Shown here piece after piece: positions 27,415 through 36,428 of a DNA stretch of 64,000 nucleotides. Numbering within the stretch: position 1 is the stretch's first letter; each line of letters starts with the position of its first letter. The notes beneath the pieces are model-generated. The model searched no databases, was not told the origin of the DNA, and saw nothing but the letters and a program-made list of their open reading frames with translations. Both the position numbers and the translations under genes were made by a program. This stretch comes from an uncultured Bacteroidales bacterium. Its GTDB lineage: Bacteria; Bacteroidota; Bacteroidia; Bacteroidales; F082. The stretch spans positions 218,928-282,927 of the forward strand of contig ONFO01000001.1 in the NCBI GenBank assembly GCA_900317155.1, read 5' to 3'.

Positions 27415-28328
27415 TGGTCATGAGTTTTGTTCATCCTAAACGAATATTTCGCGAGACAAAGTTTGCAATAACGGATTGGTTTTGGAATTATCTGGTTCCA
27501 GATCGTTGGTCCATCAGACATATTTTCAAGAAAAAATTGGGCTACAAGTGCGATTTGGAGCATCCTAAAACCTTCAACGAGAAAATACAATGGCTGAAAC
27601 TTCACGACAGGAAGGAAGTGTATCACGATCTTGTCGACAAATATGAAGCGAAACGTATCGTTGGAGATTTGATCGGGCAAAAGTATATTATTCCTACTTT
27701 GGGCGTTTGGGAAAAGTTTGACGATATAGATTTTGCCAAATTGCCCGACCGTTTTGTGCTAAAATGTACGCACGATTCCGCGAGTGTGGTTTTGTGCAAG
27801 GATAAGACGACCTTCGATTATTCTGCTGCGAGAGAGAAACTTACCGAAGCCTTGAAAACCGACTACTATCATTATGATGGCAGACAGTGGGCATATAAAG
27901 GCATTAGGAGGAGGATTATTGCTGAGGAGTATTTGGATGAAGGAAACAATGCAAGTCTTACGGATTATAAGTTTATGGTTTTTGGAGGGAAATGCAAATG
28001 CGTTTTTGTGTGTGCGGGTCGTCAATCTCGATTGAGGCTCGATGCCTATGATATGGATTGGCAATTGATGCCGTTTACTCGTAACAGACATAGGAACATG
28101 AAGGAACGCGCTCTCCGTCCTCAATGTTATGATACGATGTTGATGTTGGCAGAGAAGATTGCTGGATTTGTGGATAATCCGTTTGTGCGTGTAGATTTCT
28201 ATCAAGTCGATGGGAAAGTATATTTTGGCGAGGTCACTTTTTACCCGGAAGGGGGACTCGGTAGCTTTAAGCCTAAAGAATGGGATTATAGATTGGGTGA
28301 GTGGATTCAGACGGATGACGCCAAATAA
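27411..28328 (+). CDS. TupA-like ATP-grasp protein
   Basis: This 305-residue protein matches the TupA-like ATP-grasp family, named after a teichuronopeptide synthesis protein. Typical elements are the N-terminal PKTFNEKIQWLKL segment, DKYEAKRIV, FVLKCTHDSASVVLC with the ATP-binding lysine, and the final VRVDFYQVDGKVYFGEVTFYP with acidic ligands. It probably links an amino acid or peptide to a glycan, or acts as an associated sugar-modifying ligase. It is a separate group from the four other ATP-grasp proteins here. Translation is coupled to the upstream gene. Two ATG codons at 27411 and 27414 are equally usable. Confidence 0.85.
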   Translation: MMVMSFVHPKRIFRETKFAITDWFWNYLVPDRWSIRHIFKKKLGYKCDLEHPKTFNEKIQWLKLHDRKEVYHDLVDKYEAKRIVGDLIGQKYIIPTLGVWEKFDDIDFAKLPDRFVLKCTHDSASVVLCKDKTTFDYSAAREKLTEALKTDYYHYDGRQWAYKGIRRRIIAEEYLDEGNNASLTDYKFMVFGGKCKCVFVCAGRQSRLRLDAYDMDWQLMPFTRNRHRNMKERALRPQCYDTMLMLAEKIAGFVDNPFVRVDFYQVDGKVYFGEVTFYPEGGLGSFKPKEWDYRLGEWIQTDDAK

Positions 28329-28349
28329 TCATGAAGGAACAATACTACT

Positions 28350-29429
28350 ATGGTTACGAAACTTGTATATGTTTTGACTTGTGCTCCTGAGAAGCACTAT
28401 ATTGAGCAGGCACTGATTTCAGTTTTCTCAGCCCGACATTGGAATCCTGATGCTTATATTGTTTTGATTGTTGATGACAATACCGATCAGTTGTTTGTTG
28501 GGAAACGTGCGCTGATTTTGGATTATGTTTCAGAGAAGATTGTTGTTCCTTTTGAGGACACAACGCTTCCTCCCATGTATCGTTCAAGATGGATAAAAAC
28601 GTCGGTGCGGCATTTGGTCAAAGGAAGGTATTTGTTTATCGATTGTGATACGATTGTGGCGGGTCCGTTGGATGCAGTTGACGGGATGAATATGGAAATT
28701 GGTGCAGTTCCGGATGCCTTGATTCCTGTAAAGGAATACAGCAGAAGTATGTTTGCCCCAATTAATAAGAGAGCGAAGCTGGTCGGCTATGACTTGAGCA
28801 AAGAAGCCTATCATTTTAATAGTGGCGTGATGTTGGTTGAGGATAATGAACAAGCCAACAGATTATATGATCTATGGCATTCGAATTGGCTGTCGTTTAC
28901 AGAGAAAAAACTGTTTGTCGACCAACCGACGCTTGCGTTATCTGATGTAGAAATGGAGCATGTCATCCAACCGATGGATGTTCGCTATAATTGTATTGTG
29001 TACACGCAAAATGTTTTTACCAGGGAAGCAAAGATTTTGCATATTTCTTCCTACAGGAATCCGTCGTTTATTTTTTCTGATAAGGTTTTGGAATACATCA
29101 AGGAAAATGGATTGGATAATGAGTGGCTGCTTTCTTCCATATTGAATCCATGCTCGACGTTCCTTCCATTCGATTACGATGTTCTTCATTCCAATGCAGA
29201 ACAGCGAAGGATGTGGAGAAAGGAAATTGCTCGTACTTCGAAAGGATATGGCAAGACTATCGATTCGTCCTTTGAGGATTTCCCGATGCCATCCCGTTTG
29301 CGCGGTGTTGTTTTGTTTTTGTTTAGGAATGGTTTGAACGGATTGGCCGCCGGGCTTTGGATGCTATGGAAAAGATGGTACGTGGCAGCCCATAAAAAGA
29401 GAATCAAAGACAATATTTGTAAAAAATGA
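28350..29429 (+). CDS. Glycosyltransferase, GT8-like
   Basis: This 359-residue GT-A enzyme has a D98-x-D100 metal site in LFIDCDTIVAGPLD and the FNSGVMLVEDN segment, both typical of retaining GT8 enzymes. The conserved DQPTLAL follows. The last 60 residues form a basic, partly hydrophobic tail that may attach to the membrane. The stop overlaps the start of a deacetylase-like gene (ATGA), so sugar transfer and modification may be linked. Confidence 0.8.
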   Translation: MVTKLVYVLTCAPEKHYIEQALISVFSARHWNPDAYIVLIVDDNTDQLFVGKRALILDYVSEKIVVPFEDTTLPPMYRSRWIKTSVRHLVKGRYLFIDCDTIVAGPLDAVDGMNMEIGAVPDALIPVKEYSRSMFAPINKRAKLVGYDLSKEAYHFNSGVMLVEDNEQANRLYDLWHSNWLSFTEKKLFVDQPTLALSDVEMEHVIQPMDVRYNCIVYTQNVFTREAKILHISSYRNPSFIFSDKVLEYIKENGLDNEWLLSSILNPCSTFLPFDYDVLHSNAEQRRMWRKEIARTSKGYGKTIDSSFEDFPMPSRLRGVVLFLFRNGLNGLAAGLWMLWKRWYVAAHKKRIKDNICKK

Positions 29430-30166
29430 GTCTGTGGAGAAAAATCGACAAGAGAATCATACGGCTGCGGTTTAAACCCATACGTGTTTTTTGCATCCAT
29501 CAGGTCAGCGATGAGTTACATACGCTGACCACTTGTAAAGGAGATTGGATCCAAACAGAGTCGTTTAAGACGTCACTTTTGAATTTAAAGAAGAAATACA
29601 TCTTCATTTCCCTGCAAGAGGCTCATAAGAAACTTCAAAATGACCATTTTCGAGGTCAAAATTTTGCTGTTCTGACTGCTGACGATGGCTATCGTTGTAT
29701 TTATGATTTATTACCTTGGCTTGAAGAAAACCATATTCCAATAACGTTATTCTTGAATGCCAGATATTTGGATGGACAGTCGTGTAGTCCACATATTTTG
29801 AGACATGCTCGGATGGAAAATGCAGAGGTTACGGAAGAGGAAGTGGCGCAGGGTTTGTATCTGACTGAAAGCATGCTGAAGGGAATGCCTGGAGATTGGG
29901 TGACTTTGGCTTCGCATGGCTATGAGCATGTGAATGCCGCAAAACTAGGATTGGACCAATTTGTCGATCAAATACAAAAGAATGTGATGGCGTTAAGCCA
30001 ATATAAAAGTTATATACCCTTCCATGCTTACACATGGGGAAGGCGTACAAAGAAAACGAATGCTGTGTTAGAAGACTTCAATTTGATCCCGGTTTTTATG
30101 GATGGCCTGATGAATTATAATGATTCCAAGGTCATTCATAGGGAATTGTTGCCTTTAATTAATTAA
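29426..30166 (+). CDS. Polysaccharide deacetylase-like protein (NodB domain)
   Basis: This 246-residue protein has NodB-type metal motifs: D86-D87 in LTADDGY and H164 and H168 in ASHGYEH. That is the normal metal triad, so an active N-deacetylase is plausible. It would act on N-acetyl groups of a glycan or its precursor and expose amines for later acylation. The protein has no clear signal peptide, pointing to a cytoplasmic or membrane-face role. It is translationally coupled to the GT8-like gene. Confidence 0.8.
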   Translation: MSLWRKIDKRIIRLRFKPIRVFCIHQVSDELHTLTTCKGDWIQTESFKTSLLNLKKKYIFISLQEAHKKLQNDHFRGQNFAVLTADDGYRCIYDLLPWLEENHIPITLFLNARYLDGQSCSPHILRHARMENAEVTEEEVAQGLYLTESMLKGMPGDWVTLASHGYEHVNAAKLGLDQFVDQIQKNVMALSQYKSYIPFHAYTWGRRTKKTNAVLEDFNLIPVFMDGLMNYNDSKVIHRELLPLIN

Positions 30167-30183
30167 TTAAAAACCAAATAATT

Positions 30184-31191
30184 ATGAATGATGCCAATTT
30201 GGATTTAGGTAAAGAAAATGTAGTGAAGCGAAACTGCTCAATGGATGTATTGCGCGTCCTAGCGTGTTTGGCGGTCGTTATCATCCATGCGAGTTCATCG
30301 GGGGTTTCAATCGGAATTGCGGAGAAGGGAACTGCTGAGTGGCGTTTTTGTATGGCATTTGATAGCCTTTTTAAATGGTCTGTTCCGATATTTGTCATGA
30401 TTACAGGATACTTCTTCCTGAAACCGGAAAAAGAACTTTCATTGAAAAAACTATACGGGAAATATATTCTCCGGCTTGTTGTTTGTCTCATCTTTTGGAC
30501 TTGGTTTTATGCGATTATGCTCCATGGTCGGTATACAAAATTCTATCCTTTTGGGGGCCAGGACACTAATTTTTGGTATATAGGGATGTGTATTGGACTG
30601 TATATGTCGATGCCAGTTTTGAAAATCATTGCAGCTGATGAAAAAGTGTTGGCCTATTCTTGTTGGATATGGCTTATTCTCAACTTTTATTCGTTTATAG
30701 GTTATTATGTGCCTGTGCCTATTGTGATTACTGATTATGTCTTTGTTGGATATATTGGTTATTGTTTGTGGGGATATTACCTAAGTAGAATAGAGTTGAA
30801 TCGAAAACAAGAAATTACTGTTTATGTTGTCGGATTCTTGTCGTTGATAGTTACAGTGGTTTTGCCATTGATAACAAATGGAAAAATTGTGTTATCTTTT
30901 GAAGCTCCTGGTCCTGTACTTGCATCCATTGCGATTTTCCTTTTTGTCATTAAGCACCCGGTTCAACTGTCTCCAAAATTCGAAAAAGCGATTACACACG
31001 TTTCGGGATTGACACTGGGGATCTACATGGCGCATACTTTTGTGTTATTTGAATTATTTTCCAGACTATATCGATTTATTCCCAACATGTGTTTGCTGGT
31101 GCCTGTGACGGTTGTCGTTGTTTTTGCTCTTAGTTATCTAATTGTTCTCGTCATCAAGCAAATTCCGATTCTCAAAAAATGGGTGGTTTAA
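30184..31191 (+). CDS. Integral-membrane acyltransferase (acyltransferase 3 family), tandem copy 1
   Basis: This 335-residue protein has about ten membrane segments. The family N-terminus MDVLRVLACLAVVIIHAS has its histidine at the end of the first helix. FVMITGYFFLKPEKELSLKK follows, a variant common in O-acyltransferases of capsule loci. It should acylate the polysaccharide or its lipid-linked precursor. A close paralogue follows after 3 bp, and the two align over their whole length (shared examples: PFGG, NFWYVGMC/NFWYIGMC, VPIVITDYVF). This indicates a tandem duplication. Confidence 0.85.
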   Translation: MNDANLDLGKENVVKRNCSMDVLRVLACLAVVIIHASSSGVSIGIAEKGTAEWRFCMAFDSLFKWSVPIFVMITGYFFLKPEKELSLKKLYGKYILRLVVCLIFWTWFYAIMLHGRYTKFYPFGGQDTNFWYIGMCIGLYMSMPVLKIIAADEKVLAYSCWIWLILNFYSFIGYYVPVPIVITDYVFVGYIGYCLWGYYLSRIELNRKQEITVYVVGFLSLIVTVVLPLITNGKIVLSFEAPGPVLASIAIFLFVIKHPVQLSPKFEKAITHVSGLTLGIYMAHTFVLFELFSRLYRFIPNMCLLVPVTVVVVFALSYLIVLVIKQIPILKKWVV

Positions 31192-31194
31192 ACT

Positions 31195-32193
31195 ATGGCA
31201 AAATTGTTGTCGTATTCTGATTCGGTTTTGGGGACTCCACGTAACCCCACAATGGACCTCTTACGCATCTTAGCATGTATGGGAGTCATTATTGCTCATT
31301 CTGGTGCGATGTGCTTCACCATAGGTGCTGTGGAAAAAGGGACTACGGTGTGGGAAGTGTGCCGAATCGTGAAGGCAGTTGCTTTGTGGTCAGTACCCCT
31401 ATTCACCATGCTTACTGGCTTTTTCTTCCTGAATCCCGAAAAGGAGCTGCCACTAAAGAAATTGTATGGGAGGAACACTTTGCGTTTGGTAATAGCGCTA
31501 GTGTTTTGGACATTGTTTAACGCTATGACGGTTCACTCGCAGTTTTACCCATTCGGCGGCATAGAAACCAATTTCTGGTATGTGGGGATGTGCATTGGCT
31601 TGTACATTTCGATGCCAGTTTTGAGGCGCATCGCAGGCAACGGAAAACTACTTTCCTATTCATGTTGGATTTGGTTTTTCATTCGGTGTTATTATTATAT
31701 TGGAAAGTACGTCGATGTTCCCATCGTGATTACGGACTACGTTTTCACTGAGTTTGTAGGTTATTGCCTGTGGGGGTATTATTTGGGTCAATTGGCCTTG
31801 GACAAGAAACGTGCGACATTGGTCTATTTGCTTGGACTGGTCGCTGTGCTGGCGATAGTCATTTTGCCCTTGCTGACCAAAGAAAAAGTAAGTTTCGGGT
31901 ATGCTGATCCCGCCCCGATGCTCGCAACTTTTGCAATTTTCCTTTTCTTCATCAGGCATCCGCTTAACGTTTCAGAAAAAGCGAATAAGGCCTTGGCGCA
32001 TTTTTCCAAGGCCACATTTGGCATTTACATGGCTCATTCCTTTGTGGTCATAGAGACTTACAGCCGGTTGTATCGTTTTTTCCCTAACCCATACGTTTTG
32101 GTACCAGTCGCTTTTATAGTGATTTTTGGATTGAGTTATTTTATTACACTTGTAATTAAGCAAATACCAGTCTTGAAAGACTGGATTGTTTAA
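31195..32193 (+). CDS. Integral-membrane acyltransferase (acyltransferase 3 family), tandem copy 2
   Basis: This is the second copy of the tandem pair, 332 residues, with MDLLRILACMGVIIAHS at its N-terminus and the same order of membrane segments as the copy at 30184. Codon choice differs between the copies, with this one showing more C and G at third positions, so the duplication is not very recent or one copy came from elsewhere. The two may acylate different hydroxyls, or one may be a redundant copy. Confidence 0.85.
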   Translation: MAKLLSYSDSVLGTPRNPTMDLLRILACMGVIIAHSGAMCFTIGAVEKGTTVWEVCRIVKAVALWSVPLFTMLTGFFFLNPEKELPLKKLYGRNTLRLVIALVFWTLFNAMTVHSQFYPFGGIETNFWYVGMCIGLYISMPVLRRIAGNGKLLSYSCWIWFFIRCYYYIGKYVDVPIVITDYVFTEFVGYCLWGYYLGQLALDKKRATLVYLLGLVAVLAIVILPLLTKEKVSFGYADPAPMLATFAIFLFFIRHPLNVSEKANKALAHFSKATFGIYMAHSFVVIETYSRLYRFFPNPYVLVPVAFIVIFGLSYFITLVIKQIPVLKDWIV

Positions 32194-32208
32194 TGATTGT
32201 TCAAAGAC

Positions 32209-33183
32209 ATGAAAACGCCCATATTGTTTATTACATTTAATCGCCCGAATCATACAAGGAAGGTGTTGGAGGCTATAATGCAACAAAATCCGGATGTGTT
32301 GTATGTCTTTCAAGACAGTCCACGTGCCAATGTGAGCTCGGATTCGAAAAAATGTGATGAAGTTCGACGTGTTATTGAAGAGTTGACTGCAGGAGGTCGA
32401 GTCATTTTACATACATTGTTTCCCGAAAAAAACTTGGGATGTGGGCCAGGACCTATGACCGCCTTGAATTGGTTTTTTTCTGAAATTGAATATGGAATCG
32501 TTCTTGAGGATGATGCTGTTCCACATCCAGATTTTTTCCCCTATTGTGAAGAATTGCTTTTAAAGTATAAGGATGATGTGGATGTTAGAGCCATAGGCAG
32601 TATGCATTTGGATACGATGACATTTGGTGACGGGTCGTATTATTTCTCAATGATGAACAGGACTTTTTGTGCATGGGCCACTTGGGCAAGGGCATGGAAA
32701 GACTTTGATTTGTACCATAGGAATGTTTCCCGTAGCCAATTGAATCGGTGTTTGAAAGATTATGGTTGTGGCTTGCGGATGCGTGAGTATTGGTGTGACC
32801 GTTTGGTGGAAGTGCAGAAAGATGCCTTCCATAATAGCAGTTGGGACCAGCAGTTCTGGATGTCGATATGGTTGCACCATGGGAAAGGCATTATGCCTAA
32901 TGTGAATCTTTCGACGAATATTGGTTTTGGTGCGGAAGCGACGCATACTTTTTCTTCAAGAAGCGTTGGCTCAAATCGTGAGTCGATCCCAATTATGCCA
33001 TTGAAGCATCCCTCGTCGACAAGAATACAGTCAAAGGCAGATTGGCGATTTCAGGCCTTGTATTTCGACCCAGGCCAATATGGATGGAAAGGGGTGAAGT
33101 ATTTCCCGTTTAGGCTTAACAAACGGATCAAGCGGCTTGTTGGCCATGAAGGACCGTGGTTTGGAAAAAAAGTAAGTGGATAA
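32209..33183 (+). CDS. Glycosyltransferase, GT-A type (GT2-like)
   Basis: This 324-residue GT-A enzyme starts PILFITFNRPNHTRKV and has E100-D101-D102 in VLEDDAVPHPDFF as its likely metal site. A region YCDR/HNSSWDQQFWMS fits the acceptor side. It resembles proteins annotated as nucleotide-diphospho-sugar transferases with GNT-I-like features. The start ATG at 32209 is preferred to a TTG four codons earlier. No partner is coupled to it by overlap. Sugar specificity is unknown. Confidence 0.78.
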   Translation: MKTPILFITFNRPNHTRKVLEAIMQQNPDVLYVFQDSPRANVSSDSKKCDEVRRVIEELTAGGRVILHTLFPEKNLGCGPGPMTALNWFFSEIEYGIVLEDDAVPHPDFFPYCEELLLKYKDDVDVRAIGSMHLDTMTFGDGSYYFSMMNRTFCAWATWARAWKDFDLYHRNVSRSQLNRCLKDYGCGLRMREYWCDRLVEVQKDAFHNSSWDQQFWMSIWLHHGKGIMPNVNLSTNIGFGAEATHTFSSRSVGSNRESIPIMPLKHPSSTRIQSKADWRFQALYFDPGQYGWKGVKYFPFRLNKRIKRLVGHEGPWFGKKVSG

Positions 33184-33223
33184 TTAACTATCATCATTTT
33201 AGTATTTTTTTTGTTCGTCGATC

Positions 33224-34048
33224 ATGATTCTTTCTGTCATAACAATTAACCGCAACAATGCCACCGGCCTTGAAAAGACCTTGTGCAGTGTCGCTTCACA
33301 GACTTTTAAGGAATTTGAGTATATAGTCGTAGATGGGGCTTCTTCAGACCGTAGCGTTGAGGTGATTAAGACCCATGAATCGGATTTCCCCCATTTGAGA
33401 TGGGTCTCTGAACCCGACAAAGGTATCTATAACGCCATGAACAAGGGACTTCGCATGGCGACAGGTGACTATGTCCAGATTCTTAATTCGGGCGACGAAT
33501 TGGCTTCCGATGACGTCGTTGAAAGGATGCTGAAAGCCATGGATGAGAAGCGTAACCCAAATATCCTTTATGGCAACATGATCAAGGCTTTTGTAGACGG
33601 TAGTAGGGTACGTGACCGTGGCTTCGCTGGCGAAGCACCGACCATGTACGACTTCATTCGAGGTACCTTGAATCACGATCCTGTTTATATCAACAAGTCG
33701 TTGTTCGACAAGTTTGGTTATTATCGGGAAGACCTGCCGATAACTGCTGATTGGCGGTGGTACGTTGAAGCCATCCCGTTTGGCGGGGTGATTCCCGAGT
33801 ACGTTGATATCGATGTGACCATTTTCGACATGAATGGGATTAGTGAGACCCAGATAGAGCGTCGTGAAAAGGAAAGGGATGAAGAGTTGCGACGCATTCT
33901 TCCTATAGGTGTGTATCAAGACTATCAAACCTATTATTCCTCTATCGAACAGATTCGCCGATTGCGACGTTATCCGTTGTTTTTTAAGTTGTTCTATTTT
34001 ACAGAGAGAGCTTTGTTCAAATTGGAGAAAAGAAAAAACAAGAAATAA
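33224..34048 (+). CDS. Glycosyltransferase family 2
   Basis: This 274-residue GT2 enzyme has the standard start [18 protein letters not shown] (36-42) for nucleotide binding, the [10 protein letters not shown] segment and NSGDEL (88-93) in the DxD position. It resembles WcaA-type transferases from colanic-acid-like loci. The final 30 residues are basic. The next gene begins 43 bp after its stop. Confidence 0.87.
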   Translation: MILSVITINRNNATGLEKTLCSVASQTFKEFEYIVVDGASSDRSVEVIKTHESDFPHLRWVSEPDKGIYNAMNKGLRMATGDYVQILNSGDELASDDVVERMLKAMDEKRNPNILYGNMIKAFVDGSRVRDRGFAGEAPTMYDFIRGTLNHDPVYINKSLFDKFGYYREDLPITADWRWYVEAIPFGGVIPEYVDIDVTIFDMNGISETQIERREKERDEELRRILPIGVYQDYQTYYSSIEQIRRLRRYPLFFKLFYFTERALFKLEKRKNKK

Positions 34049-34091
34049 GCAGGGCGTCTGCGGTAATTTGTATTTGTTTATTATTATAGAG

Positions 34092-34643
34092 ATGAAAAAT
34101 CCAATAAAGAAAATCTTAAGTCGAATCCGGGGCGAACAAAGCTTGGAGAAGCTCTTGAAGCGGGGACTTGTAGTTGGGAAGAATTTTAATTGCATGGGCG
34201 AAGTGATCATCGATCCCTCTCATTGTTGGCATATTAGTATAGGGAACAATGTTACGTTGGCACCAAGAGTACATATATTGGCACACGATGCAAGTACAAA
34301 GGTTTTTCTTGATTATACACGTGTGTCGAATGTGACGATTGGTGATAATGTGTTTGTTGGTGCGGGAACCATTGTGTTGCCAGGTGTTTCGATTGGAAAC
34401 AATGTGGTGATTGGGGCAGGTAGTGTAGTGTCTCGGGATATTCCTGACGGTAGTGTTGCTGTGGGCAATCCTGCCAAAGTGGTGAAATCTATTGATGAAT
34501 ACTTGAAGATAGAAAAGGAAAAAATGAAAAGTGATAATATCTTTGGTGAGGAGTATACTTTAAGAAATCCTAATTTTGGAGAAGTTGAACGCTCAAAGAT
34601 GTTAAAGATCACCAAAGAAGTAGGTTGTATTTACGTTAAGTGA
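34092..34643 (+). CDS. Hexapeptide-repeat (left-handed beta-helix) acyltransferase
   Basis: This 183-residue protein contains hexapeptide repeats such as [19 protein letters not shown] and [16 protein letters not shown]. The ending [11 protein letters not shown] is common to O-acetyltransferases of the WbbJ/maltose-acetyltransferase group. It should use acetyl-CoA to acetylate a sugar hydroxyl in the cytoplasm. I chose the ATG at 34092; in-frame codons upstream run into the preceding glycosyltransferase gene. Confidence 0.87.
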   Translation: MKNPIKKILSRIRGEQSLEKLLKRGLVVGKNFNCMGEVIIDPSHCWHISIGNNVTLAPRVHILAHDASTKVFLDYTRVSNVTIGDNVFVGAGTIVLPGVSIGNNVVIGAGSVVSRDIPDGSVAVGNPAKVVKSIDEYLKIEKEKMKSDNIFGEEYTLRNPNFGEVERSKMLKITKEVGCIYVK

Positions 34644-34670
34644 GATATCATAAATGCAGTGCATTTAACC

Positions 34671-35663
34671 ATGGAAGTAAAACTTAGTGTCATCGTTCCC
34701 CTGTATAATTCTGCGGCATGGCTTCCCAAATGTCTCGATTCTTTGTTGTGTCAGGATTTGGATGCATCGGAGTATGAAATCATTTGTGTGGATGATGGCA
34801 GTCCTGATCGTAGTAGGGATTTGGCAGCTTCCTATTCGGTTGAGCACCCTAACGTGAAAGTGGTGTCGCAACCGAATCAAGGTACGGCTGGCGCTCGCAA
34901 TACTGGGATGCGGCATGCAGTCGGTAAGTATCTCTGTTTTGTGGATCCCGATGACTATGTGGAAAAGAATGTCTATGGAGGTTTGGTCAAGAAGATGGAG
35001 GAAGAGAATTTGGACCTACTGCGTTTCAATTATCGCATAGTGGATGAGCAATACTGTGAAATGGAAAAGTCGGAAATGGAAAACAGATTTGACTACTCGT
35101 CGCGGTTGATGACAGGTATGGACTTCTTGGCAAAACGTTTGGATGGTTCATGCTATGTATGGACCTATGTGTATAGGGCATCTTTAATTAAGGATAATGG
35201 GATTTGGTGCATCCAAGGTGACTATATTGATGACACACCTTGGCTTCCTCAGATTTGTATGAAGGCCGAGCGCGTGGATCTGACCGACCAAAATGTATAC
35301 TTCTATTACCAACGCTCCGAAGGATTGGTTCGTGCAAAGAGCCCTGAAGCGATGAAAAAGAAAATCGAGGGTGAGTATGCGCTGATACCTACCTTGCAAA
35401 GACAACTAAAAGATATTACGCATGAGGGCGTGCGGCAATGGTATGAATCCATAATTGCGTTTTGTGTATTGTCGTTGCTATCCATGGTTGCCTTGTCACG
35501 GTATGAGGATTCCAAAGCAATTGTCAAAAAATTGAAAAGCATGAGTGTCTTTCCCCTTCATCAAATTCCATGGATTTCTTCGGCAGGCAAAAAAGTCTCT
35601 ATAATCAACTTTTCTCCACGATTGTTCTGTTGGTTGTTGCATATAAAAGCTAATAAAAGATAA
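34671..35663 (+). CDS. Glycosyltransferase family 2
   Basis: This 330-residue GT2 enzyme has VIVPLYNSAAWL at the N-terminus, VDDGSPD (40-46), NQGTAGARNTGM (69-80) and FVDPDDYV with D94-D95 in the metal site. It resembles capsular transferases of Bacteroides and streptococci. The ATG at 34671 was preferred to a GTG four codons upstream. The C-terminal 100 residues include one hydrophobic helix. The next gene starts 4 bp after its stop. Confidence 0.88.
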   Translation: MEVKLSVIVPLYNSAAWLPKCLDSLLCQDLDASEYEIICVDDGSPDRSRDLAASYSVEHPNVKVVSQPNQGTAGARNTGMRHAVGKYLCFVDPDDYVEKNVYGGLVKKMEEENLDLLRFNYRIVDEQYCEMEKSEMENRFDYSSRLMTGMDFLAKRLDGSCYVWTYVYRASLIKDNGIWCIQGDYIDDTPWLPQICMKAERVDLTDQNVYFYYQRSEGLVRAKSPEAMKKKIEGEYALIPTLQRQLKDITHEGVRQWYESIIAFCVLSLLSMVALSRYEDSKAIVKKLKSMSVFPLHQIPWISSAGKKVSIINFSPRLFCWLLHIKANKR

Positions 35664-35667
35664 GACG

Positions 35668-36384
35668 ATGATACCCAAGATTATCCATTATTGTTGGTTC
35701 GGCAGAGGTGAGATGCCTAAATTGGCAAAAGATTGTATTGCTTCATGGCGTAAGTTCATGCCTGAATGGGAATACAAGCTTTGGAATGAAGATAGTTTCG
35801 AGGTGGATAGTGTTCCTTACACCAAGGAGGCTTATGAAGCAAGAAAGTATGCTTTTGTGAGCGATTATGTGCGGCTGTGGGCTTTGGAGAGAGAGGGAGG
35901 CCTTTATATGGATGTGGACTTTGAGGTGTATAAGCCTTTCGACAATTTGCTTCATTGGCACGCGTTTGCAGGTTATGAGGGCAGCAAATATTCCCCTATT
36001 ATGATGGGAGTGATAGCCAGTGAGCCTAAAGGCGTATGGGTGAAGGAACTGCTTGATTGTTATCAGGGACGGCATTTCGTAAGGACTGATGGCTCTTTTG
36101 ACTTGACTACTAACGTGAAAACCGTATTCGATTACATGAAGACCCAAGGCTTTGCTTTCAATGGCAAAGAACAGGATTACAAAGATCTACATGTGTTACC
36201 TGTAGATTATTTTTGCCCTATGCAGACCACAGGTGAGTATTTCCGGACTGAAAACACCTATTGCGATCATCTTGGAATGGGGTCGTGGTCTGATGCGAGA
36301 AGTTGGAAGGACCGGGTGGGTAAGTTTGTAGGCCAGAAAAACATGATTCGATTGATAAAGTTGAAGAGAAAACTGCTAGGATGA
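35668..36384 (+). CDS. Glycosyltransferase with DxD motif, GT32-like
   Basis: This 238-residue enzyme starts IPKIIHYCWFGRGEMP and has the conserved SDYVRLWALEREGGLYMDVDFE stretch, of which D82-V-D84 is the metal site. This is the signature of the GT32 family (Och1-like, capsular sugar transferases). The gene is the last before a possible internal promoter at 36397. Confidence 0.87.
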   Translation: MIPKIIHYCWFGRGEMPKLAKDCIASWRKFMPEWEYKLWNEDSFEVDSVPYTKEAYEARKYAFVSDYVRLWALEREGGLYMDVDFEVYKPFDNLLHWHAFAGYEGSKYSPIMMGVIASEPKGVWVKELLDCYQGRHFVRTDGSFDLTTNVKTVFDYMKTQGFAFNGKEQDYKDLHVLPVDYFCPMQTTGEYFRTENTYCDHLGMGSWSDARSWKDRVGKFVGQKNMIRLIKLKRKLLG

Positions 36385-36396
36385 ATTGATTTTTAT

Positions 36397-36404
36397 TATT
36401 TTTG
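36397..36404 (+). promoter_or_regulatory. Possible internal promoter (-7 element TATTTTTG)
   Basis: TATTTTTG fits the Bacteroidota -7 consensus TAnnTTTG and is followed by CACGTT. The same TTTGCACGTT string occurs at the promoter-like site before the wza-type gene (42272-42281). A -33 TTG at the usual 19-21 bp spacing is not obvious. If used, transcription would start about 36411, leaving a leader of about 18 bases before the ATG at 36429. Confidence 0.4.
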
Positions 36405-36428
36405 CACGTTGTAATAAGTAATAGTGTT

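Noticed and set aside
30155-30172. TTAATTAATTAATTAA stretch as a regulatory palindrome
   Set aside because: It is a short AT repeat at the stop codon of the deacetylase-like gene, with no paired arms or T-run to suggest a terminator or operator.
33909-34091. N-terminal extension of the hexapeptide acyltransferase
   Set aside because: It overlaps the end of the previous glycosyltransferase in another frame and has no similarity to acyltransferases. The ATG at 34092 gives the normal protein start.
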